Shown: piece after piece, positions 1 through 8,307 of the stretch
How positions within the stretch are numbered: the stretch's first letter is position 1
Layout: each line of letters starts with the position of its first letter
Source: Roseovarius sp. S88
Lineage (GTDB): Bacteria > Pseudomonadota > Alphaproteobacteria > Rhodobacterales > Rhodobacteraceae
NCBI RefSeq assembly: GCF_037023735.1
Contig: NZ_CP146069.1
Span: forward strand, 186,001 to 250,000
Direction: 5' to 3'
DNA: 64,000 nt
Position numbers and translations under genes: made by a program
Notes under the pieces: generated by a model
The model's database searches: none
Seen by the model: only the letters and a program-made list of their open reading frames with translations
What the model was told of the DNA's origin: nothing

Positions 1-440
1 ACGACGACCGAGATCACAATAAAAACCATCAGGATCGTCGGCACTTCATTCATTAATCTGTATTGTCTGCCCGTCAGGGCATTCGTCCCATTCAGAAAGT
101 CTTTGCGTCGCCTTCCAAGCCAATGATGAAACCACGTCATGACCGTAACAGCCCCAAGTTTCACATATGGCCAGGCTGCACTCCAATCAACGATGCCAGG
201 CGTAAACAAAAGTAAAAGACCAAACACCCAAGTCGCAATCATCGCCGGGTTCATGATCACACGAAGAAGCTTGAGTTCCATAGTTTGAAAAACAGTGTCT
301 CGGCTGTCTCCGGGTTCGGACTGTTCGACATGATAGACAAACAATCTGGGAAGGTAGAACAACCCAGCCATCCAGGCTATCACTGACATAATATGAAAGG
401 ACTTCACCCAGGGGTATGCCAAAGCCAGTGTATCACTCAT
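1..440 (-). CDS. hemJ: HemJ-type protoporphyrinogen IX oxidase (3' end missing)
   Basis: Membrane enzyme that oxidises protoporphyrinogen IX to protoporphyrin IX, the penultimate step of heme synthesis. Reading leftward from the ATG at 440, the first 146 codons are present and the gene leaves the window. The start carries the family signature: Tyr9-Pro-Trp, Lys13, the conserved His16, an AWMAGLFYLPR stretch near residues 22-32 and FVYH near 34-37, followed by hydrophobic segments near 60-80 and 95-112. HemJ proteins are usually about 145-190 residues, so little should be missing. In related genomes it lies in the hemE/rho neighbourhood next to the replication origin, which fits the AT-rich gap upstream of it here. 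Identity is from recognised motifs, without an alignment. Confidence 0.85.
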   Translation of the reverse strand, partial: MSDTLALAYPWVKSFHIMSVIAWMAGLFYLPRLFVYHVEQSEPGDSRDTVFQTMELKLLRVIMNPAMIATWVFGLLLLFTPGIVDWSAAWPYVKLGAVTVMTWFHHWLGRRRKDFLNGTNALTGRQYRLMNEVPTILMVFIVISVV

Positions 441-852
441 GGTTTCCACCTTTCTCTCATGTTCCTATAAAATAAAATAAGAAAAGAAAAAGGATGATGA
501 TTTAGTAGGGGTTTCGAATTCTGTGGATTAACAAATTAACTACAAAGTTTTGAACAAGGCCAAACCAAGTAGATAACTATGTTGAAAACTGTCTTCTGAT
601 TTCCAAAATATGAAAAATAGTTTTTATTAACAATAATTTATACGAACTTATACCATCAGAACCGGGTGGATACTTTCGAGTGCACATAAATAACAAAAGA
701 CTTTTCAAATCCCTCACATTTATTCTTTTCCACGTAGCATAAAATTCAGAGAATTTCCGGAAACACGTCGCCAATTGACCTGATGTCATTAAAAATCACG
801 TTATGTTCAAAATGGTCCTCAGATCGCGCTCTTTTTCAAACAGGTTGTCCAC
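441..852. other. AT-rich intergenic region, candidate chromosomal origin (oriC)
   Basis: This 412-bp gap has no convincing gene. Seen: long A/T tracts at about 468-500 and 601-660; DnaA-box-like nonamers TTGTCCACA (845-853) and TTATCCACT (858-866, inside maf), each one mismatch from TTATCCACA, and TGTGGATTA (522-530), one mismatch from the complement TGTGGATAA; a CtrA-like TTAA-N7-TTAT at 627-641; and divergent flanking genes (hemJ leftward, maf rightward). Known: in Caulobacter and other Alphaproteobacteria the origin sits between hemE and a block containing maf-aroE-coaE-dnaQ. The origin assignment is inference. A genome-wide GC-skew plot would settle it. Confidence 0.45.
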
Positions 853-1452
853 ATGTCTTATCCACTTTTACTCGCATCTGGTTCCAAGGTTCGGGCACAG
901 CTTTTGCGCAATGCAGGCGTCAGTGTTAAGACACAAGTCGCGCAAATAGATGAAGACATGATCAAGGACGCGATGCTTCAGGAAGGCGCATCACCGCGTG
1001 ACATCGCAGACATGCTAGCGGAAATGAAGGCGATCAAAGTCTCCTCCAAATGCCCCAACCAAATAGTTTTGGGTTGTGATCAGGTTCTGAGCTTCAACGG
1101 AGCGTTGCTTTCTAAACCAGCAAATCCCGACGCAGCCTTGGAACAACTCAAAGCCATGAATGGTCAGCGCCACGAACTTTTGTCAGCTGCGGTCATCTGT
1201 GAACAGGGCAAACCAATCTGGCGGCATGTCGGTGTGGTCAGAATGAACATGCGAACAATGTCCGATTCATATCTTGAAAGCTATGTCCAAAGAAATTGGG
1301 ACAGTATTCGAGAATCGGTCGGCTGCTACAAACTGGAAGAAGAGGGCGTGAGACTGTTTGCTCAGGTTAATGGAGACTATTTTACTGTCTTGGGTTTGCC
1401 TCTACTGGAAATTTTGTCGTATCTCAGCCTCAAGGGAGAGCTGGAAACATGA
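853..1452 (+). CDS. maf: Maf-family nucleotide pyrophosphatase
   Basis: Maf proteins hydrolyse non-canonical or modified nucleoside triphosphates to monophosphates and have been linked to septum formation. The 199-residue product has the family pattern: [13 protein letters not shown] near the N-terminus (usually LASxSxRR), GCDQVL near residue 73 with the catalytic Asp (usually GADQ), KP followed by a [14 protein letters not shown] segment, and [13 protein letters not shown] near the C-terminal third. Which Maf subfamily (dTTP/UTP or m7GTP type) is not clear. The ATG at 853 has only a weak upstream CAGG, and DnaA-box-like sequences straddle it. It heads a tightly packed run with aroE (4-bp overlap), coaE and dnaQ. 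Confidence 0.88.
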   Translation: MSYPLLLASGSKVRAQLLRNAGVSVKTQVAQIDEDMIKDAMLQEGASPRDIADMLAEMKAIKVSSKCPNQIVLGCDQVLSFNGALLSKPANPDAALEQLKAMNGQRHELLSAAVICEQGKPIWRHVGVVRMNMRTMSDSYLESYVQRNWDSIRESVGCYKLEEEGVRLFAQVNGDYFTVLGLPLLEILSYLSLKGELET

Positions 1453-2282
1453 CAGAGACTCGAATTCCATTGGCAGGTGTGATCGGTACACCCATTTCAC
1501 ACTCCAAGTCTCCACAAATTCATATGCATTGGCTCAAGACGCATGGCATCAAAGGATACTACATCCCGATGGAAGTCGGCGCAGATGATCTTGAGACGGT
1601 TATTCGATCTTTGCCCAAGGCAGGGTTCGTTGGCGTAAATATCACAGTGCCTCACAAAGAGAAAATTCTGGAAATCGCAGACCTTGTCACCGACCGGGCA
1701 ACGCTTATCGGCGCCGCGAACACTTTGATCTTTCGCAAGGATGGCAAAATTCATGCGGACAATACAGATGGAGTGGGGTTTGTCCGGAACCTTCGGCAAA
1801 ACGCACCTGGCTGGAATCCTTTGGCAGGACCTGCAGCATTGCTAGGGGCAGGAGGAGCCGCACGCGCGGTGATATCCGCACTGCTGGAAACCGGCGTTCC
1901 CGAAATCATGATTTCAAACAGAACCCGAGTCCGGGCCGAAGCATTGAAAACAGAGTTTGGCAAACGCCTCGTGGTCGTTGAATGGGTACAAGCCGGCAAC
2001 ATGATGGAAGAGGCGGCCATGGTTGTGAACACGACTTCACTTGGTATGATCGGTAAACCGCCTTTGCGTGTGCCGCTGGATGGCCTTCGAAAGGGAACCT
2101 TGGTCACGGATTTGGTTTACGCGCCTCTGAAGACAAAGCTTCTGGCAGAAGCAGAAGACATGGGATGCGTCACTGTCGACGGTCTGGGTATGCTATTGCA
2201 TCAGGCGGTCCCGGCCTTTGAACGGTGGTTCGGGGTGCGCCCGGACGTTGACAGCGCCACACGCGCTGCGGCGCTCAGATGA
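1449..2282 (+). CDS. aroE: Shikimate dehydrogenase
   Basis: NADPH-dependent reduction of 3-dehydroshikimate to shikimate in aromatic amino acid synthesis; cytosolic. The 277-residue protein shows the substrate-binding serines in PISHSKSP (about 15-22), the catalytic lysine in NITVPHK (about 63-69), the catalytic aspartate in NTDGVGF, the nucleotide-binding GAGGAAR (about 131), NTTSLGM (about 194) and the closing [14 protein letters not shown], in the standard order and at the usual length. The ATG overlaps the maf stop in an ATGA, implying translational coupling, and the coaE start overlaps its own stop the same way. Little doubt about function. Confidence 0.96.
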   Translation: MTETRIPLAGVIGTPISHSKSPQIHMHWLKTHGIKGYYIPMEVGADDLETVIRSLPKAGFVGVNITVPHKEKILEIADLVTDRATLIGAANTLIFRKDGKIHADNTDGVGFVRNLRQNAPGWNPLAGPAALLGAGGAARAVISALLETGVPEIMISNRTRVRAEALKTEFGKRLVVVEWVQAGNMMEEAAMVVNTTSLGMIGKPPLRVPLDGLRKGTLVTDLVYAPLKTKLLAEAEDMGCVTVDGLGMLLHQAVPAFERWFGVRPDVDSATRAAALR

Positions 2283-2872
2283 CCTTCAAACTTGGATTGA
2301 CCGGTTCGATAGGGATGGGCAAATCCACAACGGCAAAGCTTTTTGCCGAGGAAGGATGCGATGTCTGGGATGCCGATGCCGCGGTTCACCGTCTTTATTC
2401 CAAGGGCGGATTGGCAGTTGAGCCGTTGCGCCATCTGCTTCCCGAAGCGATTGAAGATGGCGCAGTGAGCCGAGAAAACCTGAAAACCTTGCTAAAATCT
2501 GATCCAAACCTTTTGAAAGAAATAGAACGCATCGTGCATCCCCTTGTGGCTCAGGACCGCGCAGAATGTTTGGAACACACCAAGGCAGACATCTGTGTCC
2601 TCGACATCCCACTTCTCTTTGAAACAGGGTCTGACAAGTCGATGGATGCGACTATATGTGTCACGGTCGATCTAGACATACAGAAGGCGCGCGTTTTGGA
2701 AAGAGGCACAATGACCGAGGATCAGCTCGATACCATTCTGGCCAACCAAATGCCGGACGAGGAAAAACGCGCCCGCGCCGATTTCGTGATCACGACTGAT
2801 ACGCTTGAACATGCACGGGCGCAGGTCCAAGATATTGTCAGTCAGATAAGAGCTTCGCTGAACCATGCGTGA
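2279..2872 (+). CDS. coaE: Dephospho-CoA kinase
   Basis: Phosphorylates the 3'-OH of dephospho-CoA, the last step of coenzyme A synthesis. The 197-residue protein begins with the P-loop GSIGMGKST (about 9-17), followed by DADAAVHRLY, the CoA-domain stretch VHPLV and the DIPLLFETG segment, all typical of the family. The start overlaps aroE by ATGA and the end overlaps dnaQ by 8 bp, so the four genes are almost certainly cotranscribed. Length is normal. Confidence 0.96.
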   Translation: MTFKLGLTGSIGMGKSTTAKLFAEEGCDVWDADAAVHRLYSKGGLAVEPLRHLLPEAIEDGAVSRENLKTLLKSDPNLLKEIERIVHPLVAQDRAECLEHTKADICVLDIPLLFETGSDKSMDATICVTVDLDIQKARVLERGTMTEDQLDTILANQMPDEEKRARADFVITTDTLEHARAQVQDIVSQIRASLNHA

Positions 2873-3560
2873 AATCGTACTCGACACGGAAACCACCGGA
2901 TTTGAACCCGAACAAGGCGATAGGATCGTTGAAATTGGTGGTGTTGAGCTTTCCAATCACATGCCGACAGGAAAGACATTTCACAAATACATCAATCCCG
3001 AACGCTCCATGCCAAACGAAGCATTTGAGGTGCACGGTCTCGGGGATGACTTTCTCCGTGATAAACCGCTCTTCTCCGAGGTGGTCCAAGACTTTTTGGA
3101 TTTCGTAGGCGATGCCAAACTCGTCATTCACAACGCTGCTTTCGACATGAAGTTTCTAAATGCCGAACTGGGATGGCTCAATTTGCCCAAGCTGCCTTGG
3201 GATCAGGCGATTGATACACTGGCCATCGCACGAAAGAAATTCCCTGGATCACCCGCGTCTCTCGACGCTCTATGCCGCCGATTTGGCATCGACAATTCGG
3301 ATCGTACTCTTCATGGCGCCCTGCTCGACTCAGAGATCCTTGCGGAAGTGTACCTTGAACTTATCGGCGGCCGTCAGCCTGACTTTACCTTGGCCGGCGC
3401 ACATGTTGAGAGCGACAAAAAAGCGACGGACGGCAACGAATGGCATCCCAAACCAAGACCTTCAAAACTCGCGCTTCGTATCACCCAAGAAGAACGCGCA
3501 GCGCATGCCGCATTTGTGGAAAAGTTGGGTGAAGAAGCAATCTGGAAGAAAACTGTCTAA
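2865..3560 (+). CDS. dnaQ: DNA polymerase III epsilon subunit (3'-5' proofreading exonuclease)
   Basis: Proofreading exonuclease of the replicative polymerase core. The 231-residue protein has ExoI LDTETTGFEP (about 6-15), ExoII IHNAAFDMKFLNAEL (about 90) and the DEDDh-type ExoIII with HGALLDSEILAEVYLEL (about 149-165), so all acidic catalytic residues and the histidine are present. The C-terminal tail should bind the alpha subunit. It overlaps coaE by 8 bp. The next gene, secB, is convergent with only 8 bp between the stop codons and no evident hairpin terminator. Confidence 0.95.
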   Translation: MREIVLDTETTGFEPEQGDRIVEIGGVELSNHMPTGKTFHKYINPERSMPNEAFEVHGLGDDFLRDKPLFSEVVQDFLDFVGDAKLVIHNAAFDMKFLNAELGWLNLPKLPWDQAIDTLAIARKKFPGSPASLDALCRRFGIDNSDRTLHGALLDSEILAEVYLELIGGRQPDFTLAGAHVESDKKATDGNEWHPKPRPSKLALRITQEERAAHAAFVEKLGEEAIWKKTV

Positions 3561-3568
3561 AGCAAACC

Positions 3569-4102
3569 TTACGCGTCTGGAGTTGGCTTCGCTTGGGCTA
3601 CCTCGGCTTGACGACGCATGATCTCATTTCGATAAAGCTGAACGAAATCAATCGTCTCAAGGTTCAAGGGTGGAAAGCCGCCATCGCGTGTTACGTCGCT
3701 TACAATGCGCCTCATGAATGGAAAGAGCATACGAGGACATTCGATTAACAAGAACGGATGCATCTGATCTTCGGGAACATTTTCGATACTAAAAACGCCA
3801 ACATATTCCAGTTCCAGTAGGAACAACTTTTCCTGGTTGGTCTTGTTTTGGGACGTCACAATGAGTTTTGTCATGACTTCATATTGATTGTCCGCCGTCC
3901 GTTTCTTGGCATCCAGGTTCACGGCAACTTGCACATCCGGTGTCACTTCGCCGCCAACACCACGTTGGGACAAGACATTTTCAAAAGACATGTCCCGAAT
4001 AAACTGAGTCAGAACACTCATCTGAGGTCCGGTTGGCAATTCCTGCGATTGCGCTTGCGGTTGTGCATCTGGTTTAGCCGCACCGTTTTCCTGATCTGCC
4101 AT
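3569..4102 (-). CDS. secB: Protein-export chaperone SecB
   Basis: Cytosolic tetrameric chaperone that keeps precursors unfolded and hands them to SecA. The 177-residue protein has an Ala/Gln-rich acidic N-terminal extension of about 28 residues, then the core with QFIRDMSFEN, the LDAKKRTADNQYEV strand, LELEYVGVFSIENV and the ECPRMLFPFMRRIVSDVTRDGGFPP segment typical of SecB. GGAG lies a few bases before the ATG. Extended SecB versions of this size are usual in Alphaproteobacteria. Its presence beside dnaQ matches the conserved alphaproteobacterial order. Confidence 0.95.
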   Translation of the reverse strand: MADQENGAAKPDAQPQAQSQELPTGPQMSVLTQFIRDMSFENVLSQRGVGGEVTPDVQVAVNLDAKKRTADNQYEVMTKLIVTSQNKTNQEKLFLLELEYVGVFSIENVPEDQMHPFLLIECPRMLFPFMRRIVSDVTRDGGFPPLNLETIDFVQLYRNEIMRRQAEVAQAKPTPDA

Positions 4103-4160
4103 GTGTTACTCCAAGCGGAAAATCTCGTTTCGGCAGGCTTAACAGGATGGGCAGGGGGCC

Positions 4161-4658
4161 TCAATGCTTAGTCCAGCCAGAATTTCCATGGGTTGGTTTT
4201 TTCGGCGGATGAACTTCCTGATACTCTGCTTCGATCACGTCATCACTTTGAAATGGTGCCTGCGGCCGCTGGTCATCCTGCCTTGGGCGATCACCCATTT
4301 CAAACTTCTGAACATGGATACGTTTTTTCAAAGAGCCGAACACCGCCCGGCGAACCGGTGGTGCCAACAGGCCGAAACCCAAAGCATCGGTAAAAAAGCC
4401 GGGCGTTAACAGTAGTGCGCCTGCCACAAGAATCATCGCCCCATGCGCCAAAGGCTCGGTTGGATCATCCAAACGTGAAAAAGAGCTGCGCAATTGACCC
4501 ATAGCCAGCGCGCCTTGTGACTTTACAAGCAAGGTTCCTAAAATCGCGGTCAACACCACAATGGCCAGAGTTGGCCAAAGACCAATCCATCCGCCAACCT
4601 GAATAAAGAGGGCTATTTCAATCAGCGGAACAGCGAGAAACGCCAGAAACAGCCACAT
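4161..4658 (-). CDS. fxsA: FxsA family membrane protein
   Basis: FxsA is a small inner-membrane protein; in E. coli its overproduction affects exclusion of phage T7 by F plasmids, and its normal role is unknown. The 165-residue protein has hydrophobic segments at about 3-20 and 27-45, the GTLLVKSQG loop, and a third segment around 75-95 with GALLLTPGFFTDALGF, the family hallmark. The hydrophilic C-terminus is rich in Gln and Pro. It lies upstream of secB on the same strand (58-bp gap) and is divergent from the Tim44-like gene. Confidence 0.88.
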   Translation of the reverse strand: MWLFLAFLAVPLIEIALFIQVGGWIGLWPTLAIVVLTAILGTLLVKSQGALAMGQLRSSFSRLDDPTEPLAHGAMILVAGALLLTPGFFTDALGFGLLAPPVRRAVFGSLKKRIHVQKFEMGDRPRQDDQRPQAPFQSDDVIEAEYQEVHPPKKPTHGNSGWTKH

Positions 4659-4699
4659 GTTGATAACCCCCTTATTTTTAAACTTGTCGTAAGGTGGAC

Positions 4700-4727
4700 T
4701 TGACCCCGTGAACCACCTACATAAGTG
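4700..4727 (+). promoter_or_regulatory. Candidate promoter for the Tim44-like/mltA/smr operon
   Basis: TTGACC at 4700-4705 and TAAGTG at 4722-4727 are separated by 16 bp, in the fxsA/Tim44 divergent gap, 43 bp before the Tim44 ATG. The stretch CACCTACATA inside it recurs at the same place in the trxA promoter candidate. Assigned by eye; the -10 match is weak. Confidence 0.3.
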
Positions 4728-4770
4728 CGAACACGGGATGTTTCCATCCTCGTCATCTTGAGAGGTTAGA

Positions 4771-5433
4771 ATGAATTCGCCGCTACTTCAGCTTTTGGTG
4801 CTCGCAGGAATTGCGATTTTCCTGATTTTGCGCCTGAAAAGCGTCCTCGGCACGCGCGATGGGTTTGAGGCGCCGCCACAGCCCAGAAAAAGCGTGGAAA
4901 GCTCTTCGCGCCGGCAGGATTTCGAAGTAATCGAAGGTGGTCCGGATTACGATATCTCCGATCATGTGGCCGAAGACAGCGACGCAGCCGAAGCGCTTTC
5001 GGGGATGAAACGCGCCGAGCCGAGTTTTACCGTGAGCGAATTCCTGCAAGGGGCCAAGCAAGCATACGAGTGGATTTTGATGGCATTCGAGCGCGGTCAA
5101 ATGGACGAGATTGCGCCATTCCTGTCGCAGGACGTGTTCGAAGCCTTCTCTCAGGTTGTCGACTCGCGGCAAGAGCAAGGTTTGAGCATTGAAGCCGACT
5201 TCGCAGGTGTGCGCGAAACAAGTTTGGTCGATGCAAAGTTCGACGAAGATACTGGGCGATCTGAAATCACAGTTCGGTTTGTTGGCGAGTTGGTTTCCGT
5301 TGTTCGCGATGCTTCTGGCGAAATTGTTGAGGGTAAACCGGGTCAATCCAAACGGCAAAAAGACAGCTGGACGTTTGAACGGGTCATGGGATCGGATGAT
5401 CCCAACTGGCGTCTTGTCGCGACGGGCGAATGA
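4771..5433 (+). CDS. Tim44-like domain membrane-anchored protein
   Basis: The alphaproteobacterial relatives of mitochondrial Tim44 are inner-membrane anchored proteins of uncertain function. The 220-residue product has one N-terminal membrane segment (about 4-20, LLQLLVLAGIAIFLIL), an acidic linker to about residue 85, and a C-terminal Tim44-type domain starting near FLQGAKQAYEWILMAFERG (about 90) and including ISQ..EAF and a DSWTFER strand. It is the first gene of a run with mltA (ATGA overlap) and smr. GAGAGG lies upstream of the ATG. Domain assignment is secure; a role in protein insertion is only analogy. Confidence 0.85.
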   Translation: MNSPLLQLLVLAGIAIFLILRLKSVLGTRDGFEAPPQPRKSVESSSRRQDFEVIEGGPDYDISDHVAEDSDAAEALSGMKRAEPSFTVSEFLQGAKQAYEWILMAFERGQMDEIAPFLSQDVFEAFSQVVDSRQEQGLSIEADFAGVRETSLVDAKFDEDTGRSEITVRFVGELVSVVRDASGEIVEGKPGQSKRQKDSWTFERVMGSDDPNWRLVATGE

Positions 5434-6467
5434 TACGGACCCTGATCGCTGCCTCTCTCTTTGTGATCAGCACCTCATTTGCCGCCTTTTCCAACGATGT
5501 CACCCACACAGTCGTCGATTTTCAAGACCTGGAAGACTGGGACAAGGATGATCACGAAAAGGCGCTAGACGCTTTTCTTGTTACATGTCCTGATCTCAAC
5601 GATCCTGATTGGTCAGCATTGTGCGCCTTGGCTCAGCAAAAACCTGATGCAAAAGGCTTTTTCGAACTTTTCTTTCGACCTGTGATCATCGAAGATGGAG
5701 ATCCGGCCCTGTTCACCGGGTATTTTGAACCTGAACTTTCAGGATCTTTGTCACCCAGCGCACGGTATCGATATCCTCTTTATCGACAGCCACCAGAGTC
5801 CGTGAATGCCGGGTTGTGGTATCCAAGGCGAGTCATTGAGACCAGTAACGTGATGACAGGCCGAGGTCTTGAAATCGCTTGGGTCGACGACCCGGTGGAA
5901 CTATTCTTTTTGCAAATACAAGGCTCAGGGCGTGTGAAGTTGCCAAGTGGGCGCATGATCCGTGTCGGGTATCAGGGCGCCAATGGTCATGAATATCGGT
6001 CAATCGGTGCCGAGCTTGTGCGTCGCGGCGTGTTTGAAGCGCATCAGGTGTCGGCACAGGTGATTAAGAACTGGGTGCGTCGCAACCCGGTGGCGGGTCA
6101 GGAATTGCTTTGGTCAAATCCGTCCTATGTCTTTTTCCGCAGAGTTGATTCCGTGCCTGCCGAGCGTGGTCCTTTAGGGGCAATGAACCGATCCGTCACA
6201 ACCGGCCGCACGATCGCTGTTGATCCGGCTTTCGTCCCTCTCGGTGCGCCGGTTTGGATTGAGAAAGAAGGGGCCAACCCCATTCGGCGACTCATGGTGG
6301 CACAGGATACAGGATCTGCCATCAAAGGTGCACAGCGTGCCGATGTTTTCATGGGCACCGGCGACACAGCGGGCCGCGAAGCCGGGCGCCTTCGGGATCC
6401 GGGCCGCATGGTCACACTTCTTCCCATTCAAAGAGCCTACGCGATGGAGACGGAGCCCGGACTTTGA
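5430..6467 (+). CDS. mltA: Lytic murein transglycosylase A
   Basis: Cleaves peptidoglycan glycan strands with formation of 1,6-anhydromuramic ends. The 345-residue precursor starts with a signal peptide (about 1-20) with no obvious lipobox cysteine, so it is probably periplasmic rather than a lipoprotein. The MltA barrel includes ALFTGYFEPELSGSL and QIQGSGRVKLP, and the C-terminal 3D domain contains AVDPAFVPLGAPVW and QDTGSAIKG.QRADVFMGTG with the conserved aspartates. The start overlaps the Tim44 stop by 4 bp. The 1,6-anhydro products connect to the amgK/murU recycling pair elsewhere in this window. Confidence 0.93.
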   Translation: MIRTLIAASLFVISTSFAAFSNDVTHTVVDFQDLEDWDKDDHEKALDAFLVTCPDLNDPDWSALCALAQQKPDAKGFFELFFRPVIIEDGDPALFTGYFEPELSGSLSPSARYRYPLYRQPPESVNAGLWYPRRVIETSNVMTGRGLEIAWVDDPVELFFLQIQGSGRVKLPSGRMIRVGYQGANGHEYRSIGAELVRRGVFEAHQVSAQVIKNWVRRNPVAGQELLWSNPSYVFFRRVDSVPAERGPLGAMNRSVTTGRTIAVDPAFVPLGAPVWIEKEGANPIRRLMVAQDTGSAIKGAQRADVFMGTGDTAGREAGRLRDPGRMVTLLPIQRAYAMETEPGL

Positions 6468-7045
6468 GCCGCAGGAAAGTCACGCCGGATGAGCTGGCGC
6501 TTTGGAACCAAGTCGCGAAAACGGCTGACAAACTCGGTGCTGGCCGCAAAGAGACTTTCCTGAACGATCAACCCAAAAAACTGTCCCCCAAAAATTTTCA
6601 GATAAAAGAGCCTTTTCAAATCGGCATGGGTGCGTCATCGAGCTCGCTGAGGAACGACGTGTTGCCGCAGGTTCAGGACCGCGTGGCGCAGCAGCCCATC
6701 AATATGGACAAAAAAACGCATCAGCGTTTGAAATCTGGCAAACTCAAGCCCGAGGCTCGCATTGATCTTCACGGAATGACTTTGGCGCAGGCACACCCAC
6801 GACTGACGCGTTTCATCATGTCTGCCCATAGCGAAGGCAAACGACTCGTTCTCGTTATTACAGGGAAAGGTAAAAATACCGATAACGGCGGGCCGATTCC
6901 TGTTCGTGACGGAGTGCTGCGACATGCGGTGCCGCAATGGTTGGGCCAGGCCCCTCTGTCTTCTCTCGTGCTTCAGATCACTCAGGCCCACAATCGACAT
7001 GGCGGGGGCGGGGCGTATTATGTTTATCTACGCCGCACGCGGTAG
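6464..7045 (+). CDS. Smr-domain (MutS2-like C-terminal) protein
   Basis: Small MutS-related domains bind or nick branched nucleic acids; stand-alone versions are poorly characterised. The 193-residue protein has a basic, low-complexity N-terminal half and an Smr domain from about residue 100 with IDLHGMTLAQAHPRL, VLVITGKGK, and a C-terminal HGGGGAYYVYLRR. The start is a TTG overlapping the mltA stop (TTGA), so translation is probably coupled. Its 3' end overlaps the end of the convergent MFS gene by 18 bp. Function beyond the domain is not known. Confidence 0.88.
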   Translation: MSRRKVTPDELALWNQVAKTADKLGAGRKETFLNDQPKKLSPKNFQIKEPFQIGMGASSSSLRNDVLPQVQDRVAQQPINMDKKTHQRLKSGKLKPEARIDLHGMTLAQAHPRLTRFIMSAHSEGKRLVLVITGKGKNTDNGGPIPVRDGVLRHAVPQWLGQAPLSSLVLQITQAHNRHGGGGAYYVYLRRTR

Positions 7046-8251
7046 GCGGTGTTTGGCGCGGCCAATGCCGATGAACATCATACCCGTGGTGAACACAAAG
7101 TAGACCGCAACCAGCACATATTGCGTCTCAAGCCCTAAACCCATGTCGATGCCCCAGCCTGTCAATCCAGGACCAATCGCTGATCCGAACACCATCACAG
7201 CTGCGGCCATCGCCTTGATCGATCCCAGGTGCCGTGTGCCGTAAAACTCCGCCCAAAACGCATTTGGCAATGTGGTGTTGAACCCGGTGGTCAGGGCAAA
7301 AAAGAACAACCCCGACAAGAGCGCTGTGTAAGATCCAGCATACGCAAAAAGCACGAAACCAATGACCATTGGCAACTGCATAAACGGGATCAATCGCGCA
7401 GTGCCAAATCGATCCAGCGCCCAGCCTGAGGCCATCATGGCGACAATACCAACCACCGTGTAAAACGGGTACATCGCAACAAGTTCAAAATGTGCGATGC
7501 CTTTCAAGTCGGCATAATGCACCTGATGAAAAAAGAACGCCGTGTTGAACGCGGATGGACCAAGCAGGGCAGGGATCATAAACCAAAAGAGACCATGCTC
7601 CATGGCTTGATTTCGCGTCCAGTGTCGATCATCCATACCCGCCGTCTGGCTGCTTTCGGCCACAGATTGTGGTGTGCGTTCTTCGGTCAGGAGCTTCAGG
7701 ATAAACGGTATACCGGACAGTGCCAAAACCGCCGCTGCCATCCAAAGAACGCGCCAATCGATAAACGCCATCAAGGCAACGAAAATCAGCGGTAACAATG
7801 CCTCGCCGATGGCAAAGCCCAAAGTTGCAATTGAAAGCGCCTTACCGCGGGTCGCGATAAACCAGCGAGACATGGCCACAAGCGCGATATGGCTGGTCAT
7901 GCCTTGGCCGGTGAAGCGCAGCGCAAAGATGACCAAGATGAGACCCCACCAGACAGGATTCAGCGCCATCGCAAAACACGACAGTGCTAGTAATACCAGG
8001 ATGATCGGGGCAAGTGTGCGAACGCGAAACTGATCCGTCAGGCCACCCGCCCACACCATGATCATCGCTGATGCGGCTGTGCCCAGCGTATAGATGCCGC
8101 CCCATTGACCATGTGTAAGACTAAAGGTTTCACGGATTTCTCCGGCGAAGATGGAGATGAAGAATGTCTGGCCAAAACTGCTCAGAAACGTCAGCAACAT
8201 TCCCGCTGAAAGCCAGGGCAGGTTGCCGCGCAGAAAGTCGAAAATCTTCAT
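7028..8251 (-). CDS. Major facilitator superfamily transporter
   Basis: A 407-residue polytopic membrane protein with about 12 hydrophobic segments in two halves separated by a charged loop near residues 190-215 (LTEERTPQ...RHWTRNQ). It shows the MFS motif-A-like loop between helices 2 and 3 (GGLTDQFRVRTLAP) and its counterpart in the second half (GWALDRFGTARLIP). The substrate cannot be assigned. The ATG at 8251 is chosen because it follows GAAGAGG and begins the hydrophobic N-terminus; a longer frame reaching 8353 would add 34 mainly basic residues. It ends inside smr on the opposite strand. Confidence 0.85.
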   Translation of the reverse strand: MKIFDFLRGNLPWLSAGMLLTFLSSFGQTFFISIFAGEIRETFSLTHGQWGGIYTLGTAASAMIMVWAGGLTDQFRVRTLAPIILVLLALSCFAMALNPVWWGLILVIFALRFTGQGMTSHIALVAMSRWFIATRGKALSIATLGFAIGEALLPLIFVALMAFIDWRVLWMAAAVLALSGIPFILKLLTEERTPQSVAESSQTAGMDDRHWTRNQAMEHGLFWFMIPALLGPSAFNTAFFFHQVHYADLKGIAHFELVAMYPFYTVVGIVAMMASGWALDRFGTARLIPFMQLPMVIGFVLFAYAGSYTALLSGLFFFALTTGFNTTLPNAFWAEFYGTRHLGSIKAMAAAVMVFGSAIGPGLTGWGIDMGLGLETQYVLVAVYFVFTTGMMFIGIGRAKHRLPRAA

Positions 8252-8307
8252 ACCTCTTCGTCGCCTGAAACGCCTGCGAAAGAAAGCAAAAAGCATCCGG
8301 TCGCAAA

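Noticed and set aside
577..789. 70-codon minus-strand open frame in the hemJ-maf gap
   Set aside because: No ribosome site, no recognisable domain, AT-driven composition and position inside the probable origin.
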